Assembly (NCBI GenBank): GCA_015520535.1
Contig: WAPZ01000161.1
Span: 1 to 7,387, forward strand
Reading direction: 5' to 3'
From: Candidatus Heimdallarchaeota archaeon
Lineage (GTDB): Archaea; Asgardarchaeota; Heimdallarchaeia; Hodarchaeales; S146-22
Length of the DNA stretch: 7,387 nucleotides
Shown here: in pieces, positions 1 to 6,345 of the stretch
How positions within the stretch are numbered: position 1 is the first letter of the stretch
Layout: each line of letters starts with the position of its first letter
Program-made: the position numbers and the translations under genes
The notes under the pieces: model-generated
What the model saw: only the letters and a program-made list of their open reading frames with translations
The model's database searches: none
Told to the model about the DNA's origin: nothing

Positions 1-1672
1 ACGCTGACACATTGACATCTTTCTGCAATAACGTATAAAATTCATTCGCCGTAAAATCATTATTTGTCTCTACAATTAAATCCACCGACGGATAAATCTC
101 ATTATACCATATGGGCACGGAAACCGTCAGACTAGCTGTCAAAATAAGAATAGTAACCGCAAAAGCAAACGCAATCGCATTAGACGCAATAGTAATTATT
201 GAACGACTCTGATACCGCTTGATATTGCGAATCACAAAAGGAACCACAACTTTCGAAACCGGCCGAAACACCACCTCTATCAACGAAGGAATAACCCCAA
301 ATAGAATAAATTGAAAAGAAAAAAAACCAAAAAAAGCTAATAAAATAGCAATTGCCGTAGTCGTATCTAAAAACACCGTATACCTCTTTTCAAGCGCCGC
401 TTGCAGTGTCAACGCCACACTTATAGAAAAAAATACCAACCCCAAGATCACAAAAAACTTTACCGCATTCACACGCGAATATTGCGTTAACATCGAGCGC
501 CGCTCTTGCAAGGCTTCTGAAATCTGATAGCGTAAAATCAACACAATAGGATACGCCGCCGCAACCACACTTATACCTACACCCGTCTCTAACGCCAAAA
601 ATACCTCTAAAAACGTCGGTTGAAAAGCATATGACAACGTAAGACCCCGAGACTCTAATATAAACCGAATCAGCGACGCTATTAACACATAACCCACTAA
701 TAACCCAATCACCGCTCCCACAAACCCAAAAAACAAAAACATCAAAAGATAAATTGCCGCAACCTGCCGCTTATCCAACCCCAACGTCCGCATAAGCCCA
801 ATACTAAATTGATGATCATTAATAAACACTAAGAAAAAATTGAAAAGAAAGAAAAACTCCACTACATTACTAATAAAAACAATCACCACAAAAATCGTCT
901 GAAACGTCGTCAAAAGAAGCTTATCCTCGGCACTCAACGAATTTTCAAGCACTATTAAATAGTCCGCACCAAACTCACGCGTCAACCGCGCATGAACCTG
1001 CTCCACCTCCCGAAAATCCGCCACCGTCACCGTCACACTGGTAATCGTATCTTGTGAAACTCCAACTAAAGCACGTAAAGCATGAATCTCCATTATCACC
1101 ATGCCAACCGTCGACTGCATCCCAAAAAACGGATACTCAAACGGATCAAAGATACCCGATATCGTGAACGTCAAATTACCTAATTGATATTCGCTTCCCG
1201 CACCCAAACTATATTCTGTCGCGATCACATCGGAAATTATTATGTTAGTACCACCTATTGTCTTATTACCTCGATACACCTCAAAATTATCCCAATCCGG
1301 GTGCGACTCCGGATCTATCCCATAAATCAAAAGTGTATCCTTCCCCGGCAACGGATCCGGAAACACATCATCTAATGACAACGACGGCGAATACAAAATA
1401 AACACCGGCGAAATACGCGCAATATACGCCTTACTCTCCAACTTTCCCGCTAACTCACTATAATTGAACCATTCTCCACCCTGACTATAAATACTAATGT
1501 CCACATTACTATTACGACGACTTGTCGTTATAATCTCCGAACTAATCGCACTAAAAACGATAGAATTCCCAATCACAAACGAAACTGTTAGACTAATCCC
1601 CACTATCACAAAAAGCGATTGCCATGGATTCTTAATAATATTTCGCCGCGCCAACATAAAAGGATTAAACAC
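1..1672 (-). CDS. FtsX/MacB-type ABC transporter permease (C-terminal part beyond window)
   Basis: The reading frame stays open for 557 codons from a GTG at 1672 to the window edge, so the 3' end is missing. The start is chosen because GAGGA (1686-1682) lies 9 bases upstream; an in-frame ATG five codons later is the alternative. The order fits a two-module FtsX permease: a short N-terminal segment with ARRNIIKNP (residues 8-16), a membrane helix at about 18-41, an extracytoplasmic domain at about 45-250, then three helices (about 257-284, 304-336, 354-380) with the usual cytoplasmic FSIGLMRTLGLDKRQV stretch (289-304). Two linker helices follow (about 403-427 and 437-468). A second module starts with FVIRNIKRYQSRS (479-491), another helix (about 492-520) and the start of a second extracytoplasmic domain. 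Such proteins work with a LolD/MacB-like ATPase in lipoprotein export, lipid transport or signalling. The ATPase is not in the window and the substrate cannot be inferred. Confidence 0.88.
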   Translation of the reverse strand, partial: MFNPFMLARRNIIKNPWQSLFVIVGISLTVSFVIGNSIVFSAISSEIITTSRRNSNVDISIYSQGGEWFNYSELAGKLESKAYIARISPVFILYSPSLSLDDVFPDPLPGKDTLLIYGIDPESHPDWDNFEVYRGNKTIGGTNIIISDVIATEYSLGAGSEYQLGNLTFTISGIFDPFEYPFFGMQSTVGMVIMEIHALRALVGVSQDTITSVTVTVADFREVEQVHARLTREFGADYLIVLENSLSAEDKLLLTTFQTIFVVIVFISNVVEFFFLFNFFLVFINDHQFSIGLMRTLGLDKRQVAAIYLLMFLFFGFVGAVIGLLVGYVLIASLIRFILESRGLTLSYAFQPTFLEVFLALETGVGISVVAAAYPIVLILRYQISEALQERRSMLTQYSRVNAVKFFVILGLVFFSISVALTLQAALEKRYTVFLDTTTAIAILLAFFGFFSFQFILFGVIPSLIEVVFRPVSKVVVPFVIRNIKRYQSRSIITIASNAIAFAFAVTILILTASLTVSVPIWYNEIYPSVDLIVETNNDFTANEFYTLLQKDVNVSA

Positions 1673-1733
1673 GTAAAATCGTCCTCTTATTTACAACTAC
1701 TACGAATTCTCTGTCCACCCTTTTCACCCACCA

Positions 1734-1747
1734 CTATAAAAGCTTAT
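1734..1747 (-). promoter_or_regulatory. Possible archaeal TATA box for the permease gene
   Basis: On the minus strand TTTTATAG (1741-1734) is preceded by a short purine-rich stretch that could serve as a TFB recognition element. A transcript start about 25 bases downstream, near 1710, would give a leader of roughly 40 bases containing the GAGGA ribosome site. This is based on sequence resemblance and spacing only. Confidence 0.35.
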
Positions 1748-1810
1748 TATTGGGTCAAACTCCTATCCCTCCAAAATGACACCCACAACCTGCATAACCA
1801 TCTCTGAGTC

Positions 1811-1903
1811 ATACCTCTACTCTATAACATATCACTTAAACACAACTACCCGTTGCTTCCCCACATTCACATACTCCCAAACTACAACAAATATAACACC
1901 CAC
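1811..1903 (-). pseudogene. cas6: Relic of a cas6 3' end, with stops and a frameshift
   Basis: This stretch is homologous to the 3' end of the intact cas6 at 5394-6263. Bases 1851-1903 match 5461-5514 at 49 of 54 aligned columns with one single-base gap. The match continues ungapped but weaker (29 of 50) across 1801-1850. Read on the minus strand it gives EYVNVGKQR followed by a degraded glycine loop and then stop-YVIE-stop-RYDS, against EYVNVGKQRAIGFGRYVIERMYGS in the intact protein. The stops replace two Arg codons, and the single-base deletion breaks the frame just before EYVNVGKQR. Only the C-terminal approximately 30 residues are recognisable. It lies about 140 bases upstream of the permease start on the same strand and cannot encode a working enzyme. 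The alignment was done by eye. Confidence 0.75.
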
Positions 1904-1910
1904 AGATAAC

Positions 1911-2003
1911 ACATATCACCTAAAATCTGAACACCGTTGCCAGATTACATTAAAGCTGCTATAGAACACCGACGGGAAGAAAACCGTGAAACTGAACATG
2001 AAA
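1911..2003 (-). pseudogene. Possible second, more degraded copy of the cas6 tail
   Basis: Bases 1911-1924 and 1935-1940 repeat 1827-1840 and 1851-1856 at a constant offset of 84 bases, which is 28 codons. On the minus strand the frame reads FFPSVFYSSFNVIWQR, then CSDFR-stop-YVLS. This can be lined up with the intact Cas6 segment from LPWVLY to QRAIGFGRYVIE if about five residues were lost. Identity is low. The opposite strand of the same bases also reads plausibly (LPDYIKAAIEHRREENRETE, about 1938-1997), so the assignment is tentative. Confidence 0.3.
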
Positions 2004-2272
2004 CCTATATTTCATTCAATTGATGTTCAATAAATCGTAGTCTATTTGATTGAAATAATTGGTTGCTGATAAAAAACAGAAATGTTCTTTCTCTTGCAGA
2101 CCAATTTTAAAATATGAATGTCATCCACCTCAATCAGTCAAAGAGAGATTGTCTTTAAATAACTCGAAAATGAAACTGCTGTATATCGACATTTAAAATT
2201 ATATTGATGTTGAAAGTTCTGAAATCGCAAAATTTAATAAGAATGTCCATTTAACGCTCTTATGGTGAGATA

Positions 2273-2827
2273 ATGGAAAATCATCATACTGATGATTCAA
2301 ATATTTCTTATTATTACCGGCGCTTAAATTCGCTGCGAATCAAATTGGGAGTTTTGCTACTATTTACCATCGTTTTAGGGCTGGGTGCGGTATCCTTTCG
2401 TTACAAAATTCCACTTGGAGTCACCATTGCCCGTTATATATTATATGGAATTTCTATACCACTCGAAATCTATTTTATCATTAAATATAGTCAAAAAAAA
2501 GAAGCCAATTTCTTTTTTGATTTTTTATGGCTTTTTGTTGAAATCTATTTTATCATTAAATATGGTCAAAAAAGCTTTGAAGCTAAAATCGAACAGCGTG
2601 AACGATATGACACACTTTTTGCAACACTTATTGAAAATTACCTCCCCACACTTCCTTATTCTGTTGGTTTTATAATAGTGCTTGTGGTCAATATTCTCAT
2701 TTCTTCTAATGCCCAATTATTCGAATTGTTCGCCTTTTTTGCTGTTATTGCCGTCTTTCTTACGTCCATTTACCTTTATTACTTAAGAAAAGAGCTCAAA
2801 GAAATGTTAGAATTCACTCTAATCTAA
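2273..2827 (+). CDS. Small multi-pass membrane protein, unknown function
   Basis: This gene codes for 184 residues. The ATG at 2273 is preceded closely by GGTGAG (2264-2269), a short but usable ribosome site. A polar N-terminal tail of about 20 residues is followed by probable membrane helices at about 24-42, 47-71, 79-97, 127-145 and 149-170. A charged loop (about 98-115, with EAKIEQRERYD) sits between helices three and four, and the C-terminus is Lys/Glu-rich. Residues 65-76 and 90-101 are the same motif, EIYFIIKY(S/G)QK, encoded by a near-perfect 34-bp DNA repeat. No enzymatic motif or known family is recognised. Its small size, polar tails and lack of conserved charged residues in the helices are common in archaeal orphan membrane proteins. 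The coding evidence is good, but the function is unknown. Confidence 0.7.
   Translation: MENHHTDDSNISYYYRRLNSLRIKLGVLLLFTIVLGLGAVSFRYKIPLGVTIARYILYGISIPLEIYFIIKYSQKKEANFFFDFLWLFVEIYFIIKYGQKSFEAKIEQRERYDTLFATLIENYLPTLPYSVGFIIVLVVNILISSNAQLFELFAFFAVIAVFLTSIYLYYLRKELKEMLEFTLI
2465..2573 (+). repeat. 34-bp direct repeat, 75-bp period, inside the membrane-protein gene
   Basis: Bases 2465-2498 and 2540-2573 are identical except for one A/G difference. The period of 75 bases is 25 codons, so the reading frame is kept and both copies encode the same twelve-residue motif with one Ser/Gly change. Sequence between and after the copies is only weakly alike. This suggests an in-frame tandem duplication whose flanks have diverged, or a local gene conversion. 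Confidence 0.85.
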
Positions 2828-2950
2828 ATGATGACGGAATGACGTTCAATATCAGAAGCTTTATGTCAAAATTTAGTAATAAAGTTGAAAGAACGATAAT
2901 GAAAAATGAAAAATATAGAATGTCGTATATTTTAGGTGTTAAACCGCCCA

Positions 2951-3023
2951 TTTTTTCTTTTAACCGCTTTTTTGATAAAATTCCTAATGAAGTCTCCTCC
3001 TCTTTTTTCTCCTTTATTTTCTT
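2951..3023 (+). terminator. T-rich tracts, possible archaeal terminator
   Basis: Downstream of the membrane-protein stop, the plus strand has two T6 runs around a short C-rich break (2951-2973) and a polypyrimidine tract ending near 3023. Archaeal RNA polymerase often terminates at oligo-T runs without a hairpin. The tracts lie 120-200 bases past the stop codon, so the assignment is moderate to weak. Confidence 0.3.
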
Positions 3024-3087
3024 AAATTAGAAAGTATTGTTCACCGCTTAACCGTCATTGACGCTGAGAGCTCAATATAACAGACAA

Positions 3088-3549
3088 TCACCTAAAGTTT
3101 TTATGTTTCTGACGAATGACGTGATTATTCTTTTTAGCTGACATTTTCTCGCGTAATTTAACCCCAAAATAGGCAAAAATCGCATGAAATGAAAAGACAA
3201 GAAACAAAAGCACCGTGAAAAAGAGTATCACCACAAAAAACATTGCCAAGCCAAACATATCATAGGACTCCTCAGACAGCACTACCAGCAACACGATAAT
3301 CAGCCCGATACCAAAAATACCACCAATAATTGAAAAAAGAACCTTCAATGAAACATATTGCCGCGTTACAAAGCCACCAGTCAATCCCGCTAACATAGCT
3401 GAAAGTGTAAACGCCACTAACCCCCCGATATCTCCCAAAAACACACCAATACTTAAAAGAATACCCGCACAAAAAATAAACGTAATTACGGAAATTACAT
3501 AATTTAGAACTATTTTTAAGACGCTTGAATGCGAAGTGTGGGAAGACAT
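3088..3549 (-). CDS. Small four-helix membrane protein, unknown function
   Basis: This gene codes for 153 residues from the ATG at 3549. That start is preferred to the in-frame ATG at 3582 because AAGGAGAG (3562-3555) lies just before it and would be inside the longer frame. Four hydrophobic segments stand out at about 11-38, 41-61, 65-91 and 98-127. The first two are Gly- and Ala-rich (for example GDIGGLVAF and AGLTGGFVT), which favours tight helix packing. A short acidic loop, SEESYD (92-97), separates helices three and four. The C-terminal tail is strongly basic (KLREKMSAKKNN and on), so by the positive-inside rule it is probably cytoplasmic. No family is recognised. It points toward the other small membrane gene, with 260 bases between the stops, so the two are not an operon. 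Confidence 0.72.
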   Translation of the reverse strand: MSSHTSHSSVLKIVLNYVISVITFIFCAGILLSIGVFLGDIGGLVAFTLSAMLAGLTGGFVTRQYVSLKVLFSIIGGIFGIGLIIVLLVVLSEESYDMFGLAMFFVVILFFTVLLFLVFSFHAIFAYFGVKLREKMSAKKNNHVIRQKHKNFR

Positions 3550-3857
3550 CCTTACTCTCCTTCTGTTCTCAGCATACTGCATGATTGTTCACCACACTAA
3601 TCGAAATAATATTCTTTACGTCCTATTTCAATTAATATTCTCCCACAACCGCAAATCTTCTCGATCCACCAGAAGAATCATTGACATTTGCCCTTAAAAT
3701 TCTTATCCCCCCGAGCGACGCAATTTATTTAAATTACTAGTCAAAAAGGAATACTCTATCCCAACCCATTCTATCACCGTATACTCTTGTCGAGTTGTGT
3801 ATGTCTTTTGTTTCCATATTTCTTTTTATGCAATCTGTAAAATCCATTCAATAGGGG

Positions 3858-3916
3858 TTTTTATAAATCCACTTGAAATAACTAACATTAATCGACAAAA
3901 GTGGATAGAATTTGTC
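3858..3916 (+). promoter_or_regulatory. TATA-like box followed by nested inverted repeats
   Basis: TTTTTATAAAT (3858-3868) is a good archaeal TATA match. Directly after it, ATCCACTT (3867-3874) pairs with AAGTGGAT (3899-3906), and GACAAA (3894-3899) pairs with TTTGTC (3911-3916). This layout resembles a promoter with repressor-binding palindromes, but the next solid start codon is at 4169, so its target is unclear. It may be the remnant of a lost gene's promoter. Confidence 0.25.
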
Positions 3917-4097
3917 CCCAAACTATGTCACTAGTTGAATACATCAAAAAAAACTAAAATCCGTCTCTTAGACCAACTTTGTTGTTATTCTGAACCCAAC
4001 TTAGTGTCTCTTCTTCTCTTCTTACTTTTTCCATCAATATCGATTCAAAATTTCGTGTACTGCGCAAATAATTTTCCTACTCTTTCCGTAGGAAGAT

Positions 4098-4106
4098 TTT
4101 TATATC
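4098..4106 (+). promoter_or_regulatory. Possible TATA box for the nuclease-like gene
   Basis: TTTTATATC with a purine-rich GGAAGA just before it lies about 65 bases upstream of the ATG at 4169. A start of transcription about 25 bases downstream would leave a leader of around 40 bases that contains GAGG (4157-4160). Confidence 0.4.
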
Positions 4107-4168
4107 TTTTTATGCAATTGTGAAGATAGAGTGTTGAAGAGAGAAGCTACCTTCTTGAGGTTTCATAT

Positions 4169-4924
4169 ATGCCTTTAAAAGAAGAATTTTTACAACTCTT
4201 ACGAGAAGATGTGGAGTTTAAAGAACAAATAAAGAGATTAATTACCACAGATCTGGCTACAAAAGACGACATTCACCATGTTCTTTTAGAACTGAAACAC
4301 CTTCGCGAAGACTTCCAACGCGAAACCACTTCATTGCGTGAGGACATCAAACACCTTCGTGAAGACTTCAACCGCATGAATACTGAGTTAAAACAACTCC
4401 GTGAAGACTTCCAACGCGAAACCATTGCACTACGTGAGGATATCAAACAACTCCGCGAAGATTTTAACCGCATGAATGCCGAACTGAAACAACTCCGTGA
4501 AGACTTCCAACGCGAAACCATTGCACTACGTGAGGATATCAATCGACTGGACATGCGACTGAGTGCACTTGGCACACGTTGGGGACTCATGGCAGAAGAA
4601 GCCACTAGAACAGCATTGCGGGAATTTTTTACTAAAAAGCTCAATGTGAGTGTAAGTTCATGGGAAACGTTTGATGAAGAAGGTGTGGTGTTTGGAAAGC
4701 CCACTATTGTTGAGGTAGATATTGCGGTGAAGAATGATGAACATTGGCTTATTGAATATAAAGCCAGTGCTAACAAAAGTGATATTGCTGTTCTTTACAG
4801 AATCGGTGAATTGTATGAAAAAATTGAGGGCAAAAAGCCACTTTTATTTTTGGTTAGTCCATATGTTGATCCACATGCAAAATCACTAGCAAAAAAATTA
4901 AAAATAACTGTCTATACCACATAA
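4169..4924 (+). CDS. Coiled-coil protein with C-terminal PD-(D/E)XK-like domain (DUF3782 type)
   Basis: This gene codes for 251 residues. The ATG at 4169 has GAGG eight bases upstream. Residues 1-40 form a charged helical lead-in that includes TDLATKDDIHHVLLEL. Residues 41-133 are a long coiled coil made of a 32-residue unit (LKQLREDFQRET, LREDIKQ, LREDFNRMN) repeated almost three times. Residues 134-152 (GTRWGLMAEEATRTALREF) link to an alpha/beta domain with VEVDIAVKN (181-189) and WLIEYKAS (193-200). Asp184, Glu196 and Lys198 fit the D...ExK core of PD-(D/E)XK nucleases. Related DUF3782-type proteins occur mainly in archaea and some bacteria, usually as a coiled coil plus this fold, and their role is not settled. 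DNA or RNA cleavage is inferred from the fold only. The gene stands alone between decayed regions and uses many C- and A-ending codons, unlike the permease and cas6 genes. Confidence 0.85.
   Translation: MPLKEEFLQLLREDVEFKEQIKRLITTDLATKDDIHHVLLELKHLREDFQRETTSLREDIKHLREDFNRMNTELKQLREDFQRETIALREDIKQLREDFNRMNAELKQLREDFQRETIALREDINRLDMRLSALGTRWGLMAEEATRTALREFFTKKLNVSVSSWETFDEEGVVFGKPTIVEVDIAVKNDEHWLIEYKASANKSDIAVLYRIGELYEKIEGKKPLLFLVSPYVDPHAKSLAKKLKITVYTT
4289..4548 (+). repeat. 96-bp tandem repeats encoding the coiled coil
   Basis: Units begin at 4289, 4385 and 4481. The first two are complete, and the third matches for about 60 bases before diverging where the protein changes to INRLDMRLS. Each unit encodes 32 residues and keeps the frame. 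Within a unit the LRED motif recurs at spacings of 11, 7 and 14 residues, a hendecad plus heptads. The second and third units are nearly identical at DNA level, which suggests recent expansion by slippage or unequal recombination. Confidence 0.93.
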
Positions 4925-4930
4925 ACGTGC

Positions 4931-4955
4931 CTCTATTTTCATTCTTCAATTTTTT
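4931..4955 (+). terminator. T-rich tract after the nuclease-like gene
   Basis: A pyrimidine-rich stretch beginning seven bases after the stop codon ends in a T6 run (4950-4955). Its position and composition suit archaeal oligo-T termination. No convincing hairpin precedes it. Confidence 0.35.
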
Positions 4956-5022
4956 ATAATCAACACCAAATTTGCAAGCGAAAATCCTTTTAGCGAGATT
5001 TAGACTGACCTAATTAACAATT

Positions 5023-5387
5023 CTATTGAAAATTGAAAACCACCTTTTTTACTTCAAACGTCTCCCACTTTGTATTTTGAAAAGCTCTGAGAAATATCGT
5101 ATCAGCACCACACCGCAAATACAATCCATTCCGATGTCCCCATAAAACACTGATATGAGAAGACCATTCAGCTAACTGGCTCATCCATCAAATGAAAAGT
5201 TTTTCGATATCCTACACGTACGTCGTAGTTTTCAAAAATTCCTTCTCATCACTCCCCCTACCAATCACGCCACGTTGACCGGACAAAATCACCATGAAGT
5301 TGCCAACTGTGGGACGTTCACTAAGGGACTAAACCTATGAGCGTGAGTCAATTATTTACTTCGAAATACTACACGCCCCAATTTCAT
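5023..5387 (-). pseudogene. Probable decayed gene downstream of cas6, family unrecognised
   Basis: Reading the minus strand, coding-like pieces follow one another in order but in different frames. MKLGRVVFRSK starts at 5387, seven bases after the upstream cas6 stop, and ends at a stop at 5356. SERPTVGNFMVILSGQRG and GRGSDEKEFLK lie in an open stretch at 5328-5212. YDVRVGYRKTFHLMDEPVS lies at 5245-5168. LAEWSSHISVLWGHRNGLYL and RCGADTIFLRAF, ending VVFNFQ, lie at 5187-5023. Open stretches overlap or nearly touch at their ends, as expected if small indels broke one gene of about 120 codons, and the composition resembles the cas6 genes. No family could be assigned. The position after cas6 suggests a former cas-operon member, but that is inference. 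Chance open frames in AT-rich DNA are the main alternative. Confidence 0.42.
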
Positions 5388-5393
5388 CCCTAA

Positions 5394-6263
5394 CTAACTG
5401 AGTTTACGAGCCCTTGAACCATACATTCTTTCAATCACATACCGCCCAAACCCTATCGCCCGTTGCTTTCCCACATTCACATACTCACCAAATTTTAACA
5501 AATATAACACCCACGGAAGATATTCCAAAAAATCGCGAGTCGAAATACGCCATCGAATCCATCCGCAAAACCCTATAAACGGAATTTTATTGCGAATCTT
5601 CCACCGATACGTCTGAATACGATACCCAATCGGATACACATGCGTCTCCACCATCGACAAAAAATTATCCGTCTCAAACTTCGTAAATGGCGGCTCATGA
5701 GTAATCCCATTATAATGTGTCAACAAATTACCAAAAAAAAGCCGCGGCTCTGGCCACACCAACGGAAACTCCACTTTTTTCCGCAAAAATTGTGTCGGCG
5801 TCAAAAAAAGCAAATCTACAAAAAATGTCTTCCGTGGGGGCGAAAGAAACTGCTGAATGGACAATGTATGCTCATGAAACGTCATTTTTCGTATCACAAA
5901 CGGAATCCGTGCCGACGTCAACTCCACATGCTGATCATCTAACTGTAAAAACGAATTAAAACTCGGATACGCTACTTCCTTCAAAGTAACTACAAACGAC
6001 GCCCTATATAACTCCGACCGCCGCAACGGAAACGACAACGAACGATACGGCGGACGATACCGCTCACCGCCCACCACCGGCAATAAATTTCGAACCGTAT
6101 ACGGACGCAACCGCCCACGCCGCTTTAAAAAAGAAACCAACGCTGATTCTTGTCGCTCTAAAAGCAATAAATACAACTTCCGCAAATACTCCCCATTAAA
6201 TAATGAAAATGAAGGCACATCAACCTCCGACTCCAAATATAAATCAAATTGATAGATCCTCAT
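5394..6263 (-). CDS. cas6: Cas6-family CRISPR RNA endoribonuclease paralogue lacking the usual catalytic His
   Basis: This gene codes for 289 residues. An in-frame TAA three codons upstream makes the ATG at 6263 the earliest ATG start, although no Shine-Dalgarno site is visible. Cas6 proteins cut CRISPR precursor RNA in the repeat. Family features are the first strand IYQFDLYLE (3-11), the helix and turn ending SFLKRRGRLRPYTV (44-57), LTPTQF (154-159), PLVWPEPRLFFGNLLTHY (167-184), PFIGFCGWIRW (228-238) and the glycine-rich loop GKQRAIGFGRYVIE (265-278). In the upstream paralogue and in P. furiosus Cas6 the sequence before the RNA-contact loop is YLH; here it is FLK, so Lys47 stands where the catalytic His should be. 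The protein may be inactive, RNA-binding only, or use other residues, as some archaeal Cas6 enzymes do. It follows the other cas6 after 82 bases, probably on one transcript. Confidence 0.83.
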   Translation of the reverse strand: MRIYQFDLYLESEVDVPSFSLFNGEYLRKLYLLLLERQESALVSFLKRRGRLRPYTVRNLLPVVGGERYRPPYRSLSFPLRRSELYRASFVVTLKEVAYPSFNSFLQLDDQHVELTSARIPFVIRKMTFHEHTLSIQQFLSPPRKTFFVDLLFLTPTQFLRKKVEFPLVWPEPRLFFGNLLTHYNGITHEPPFTKFETDNFLSMVETHVYPIGYRIQTYRWKIRNKIPFIGFCGWIRWRISTRDFLEYLPWVLYLLKFGEYVNVGKQRAIGFGRYVIERMYGSRARKLS

Positions 6264-6345
6264 CTTTTGTTACACACAAAACCCAAAACTCACGCGCGTT
6301 CTCGCCACCTACTACCATCACTCACCCATTCTTTATGACTTATAT

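Larger units (their letters stand above)
1673..2272. other. 600-base region without an intact gene
   Basis: It holds the permease promoter candidate, the cas6 relic at 1811-1903 and its possible degraded tandem copy. From about 2015 to 2272 all six frames are interrupted. Short coding-like fragments appear on the plus strand, for example the stretch at about 1938-2013 and one ending near 2262, but none can be joined into a gene or matched to a family. The last 40 bases before 2273 include AATTTAATA (2231-2239), a possible weak TATA element for the membrane-protein gene that follows. No RNA gene or array is seen. Confidence 0.6.
3550..4168. other. 619-base region without an intact gene
   Basis: The left edge has the ribosome site of the minus-strand membrane gene. 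The right edge has a TATA-like box and a GAGG ribosome site for the nuclease-like gene. Between them are a strong TATA-like sequence at 3858-3868 followed by inverted repeats, and two short open minus-strand stretches (3703-3888 with one internal stop, and about 3954-4080) that could be remains of a gene. A 13-base string, CTTTTTATGCAAT, occurs at both 3822-3834 and 4106-4118. No RNA gene, array or complete mobile element is seen. Confidence 0.55.
4925..5393. other. 469-base region without an intact gene
   Basis: The first 30 bases carry the T-rich tract after the nuclease-like gene, and 5023-5387 carries the probable decayed minus-strand gene. Bases 4956-5022 show nothing recognisable. No tRNA, repeat array or mobile-element end is seen. 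Transcripts of cas6 entering from the right would run through this region on the minus strand. Confidence 0.5.

Noticed and set aside
1184..1964. Plus-strand frames of about 62 codons
   Set aside because: The one at 1184 is antisense to the permease. The later ones overlap the permease start, its promoter or the cas6 relic, and have Thr/Tyr/His-rich compositions typical of antisense reading.
2839..3030. 63-codon plus-strand frame just after the first small membrane gene
   Set aside because: The second half is made of Phe and Ser from polypyrimidine tracts that look like a terminator, the ribosome site is poor, and no motif is present. A decayed gene cannot be excluded.
3550..3582. Start of the minus-strand membrane gene at ATG 3582
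   Set aside because: The AAGGAGAG site at 3562-3555 directly precedes the ATG at 3549, and the extra residues (MQYAENRRRVR) simply translate the leader.
3935..4123. 62-codon plus-strand frame starting at TTG
   Set aside because: There is no ribosome site, the product is low-complexity Leu/Phe/Ser, and it overlaps the promoter region of the next gene.
4273..4776. Long minus-strand open frame, Ser/Arg-rich and repetitive
   Set aside because: It is the antisense shadow of the 96-bp repeats in the nuclease-like gene; the low-complexity SSRS pattern comes from the repeated LRED codons and there is no ribosome site.
1673..5393. CRISPR array in the gene-poor gaps
   Set aside because: No repeat of 25-40 bases occurs at regular spacing. 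The only short repeats found (84-bp offset, a 13-base string) do not have array structure.
1673..5393. tRNA or other structured RNA gene
   Set aside because: No cloverleaf, TPsiC-like loop motif or conserved RNA sequence was seen when reading the gaps on both strands.
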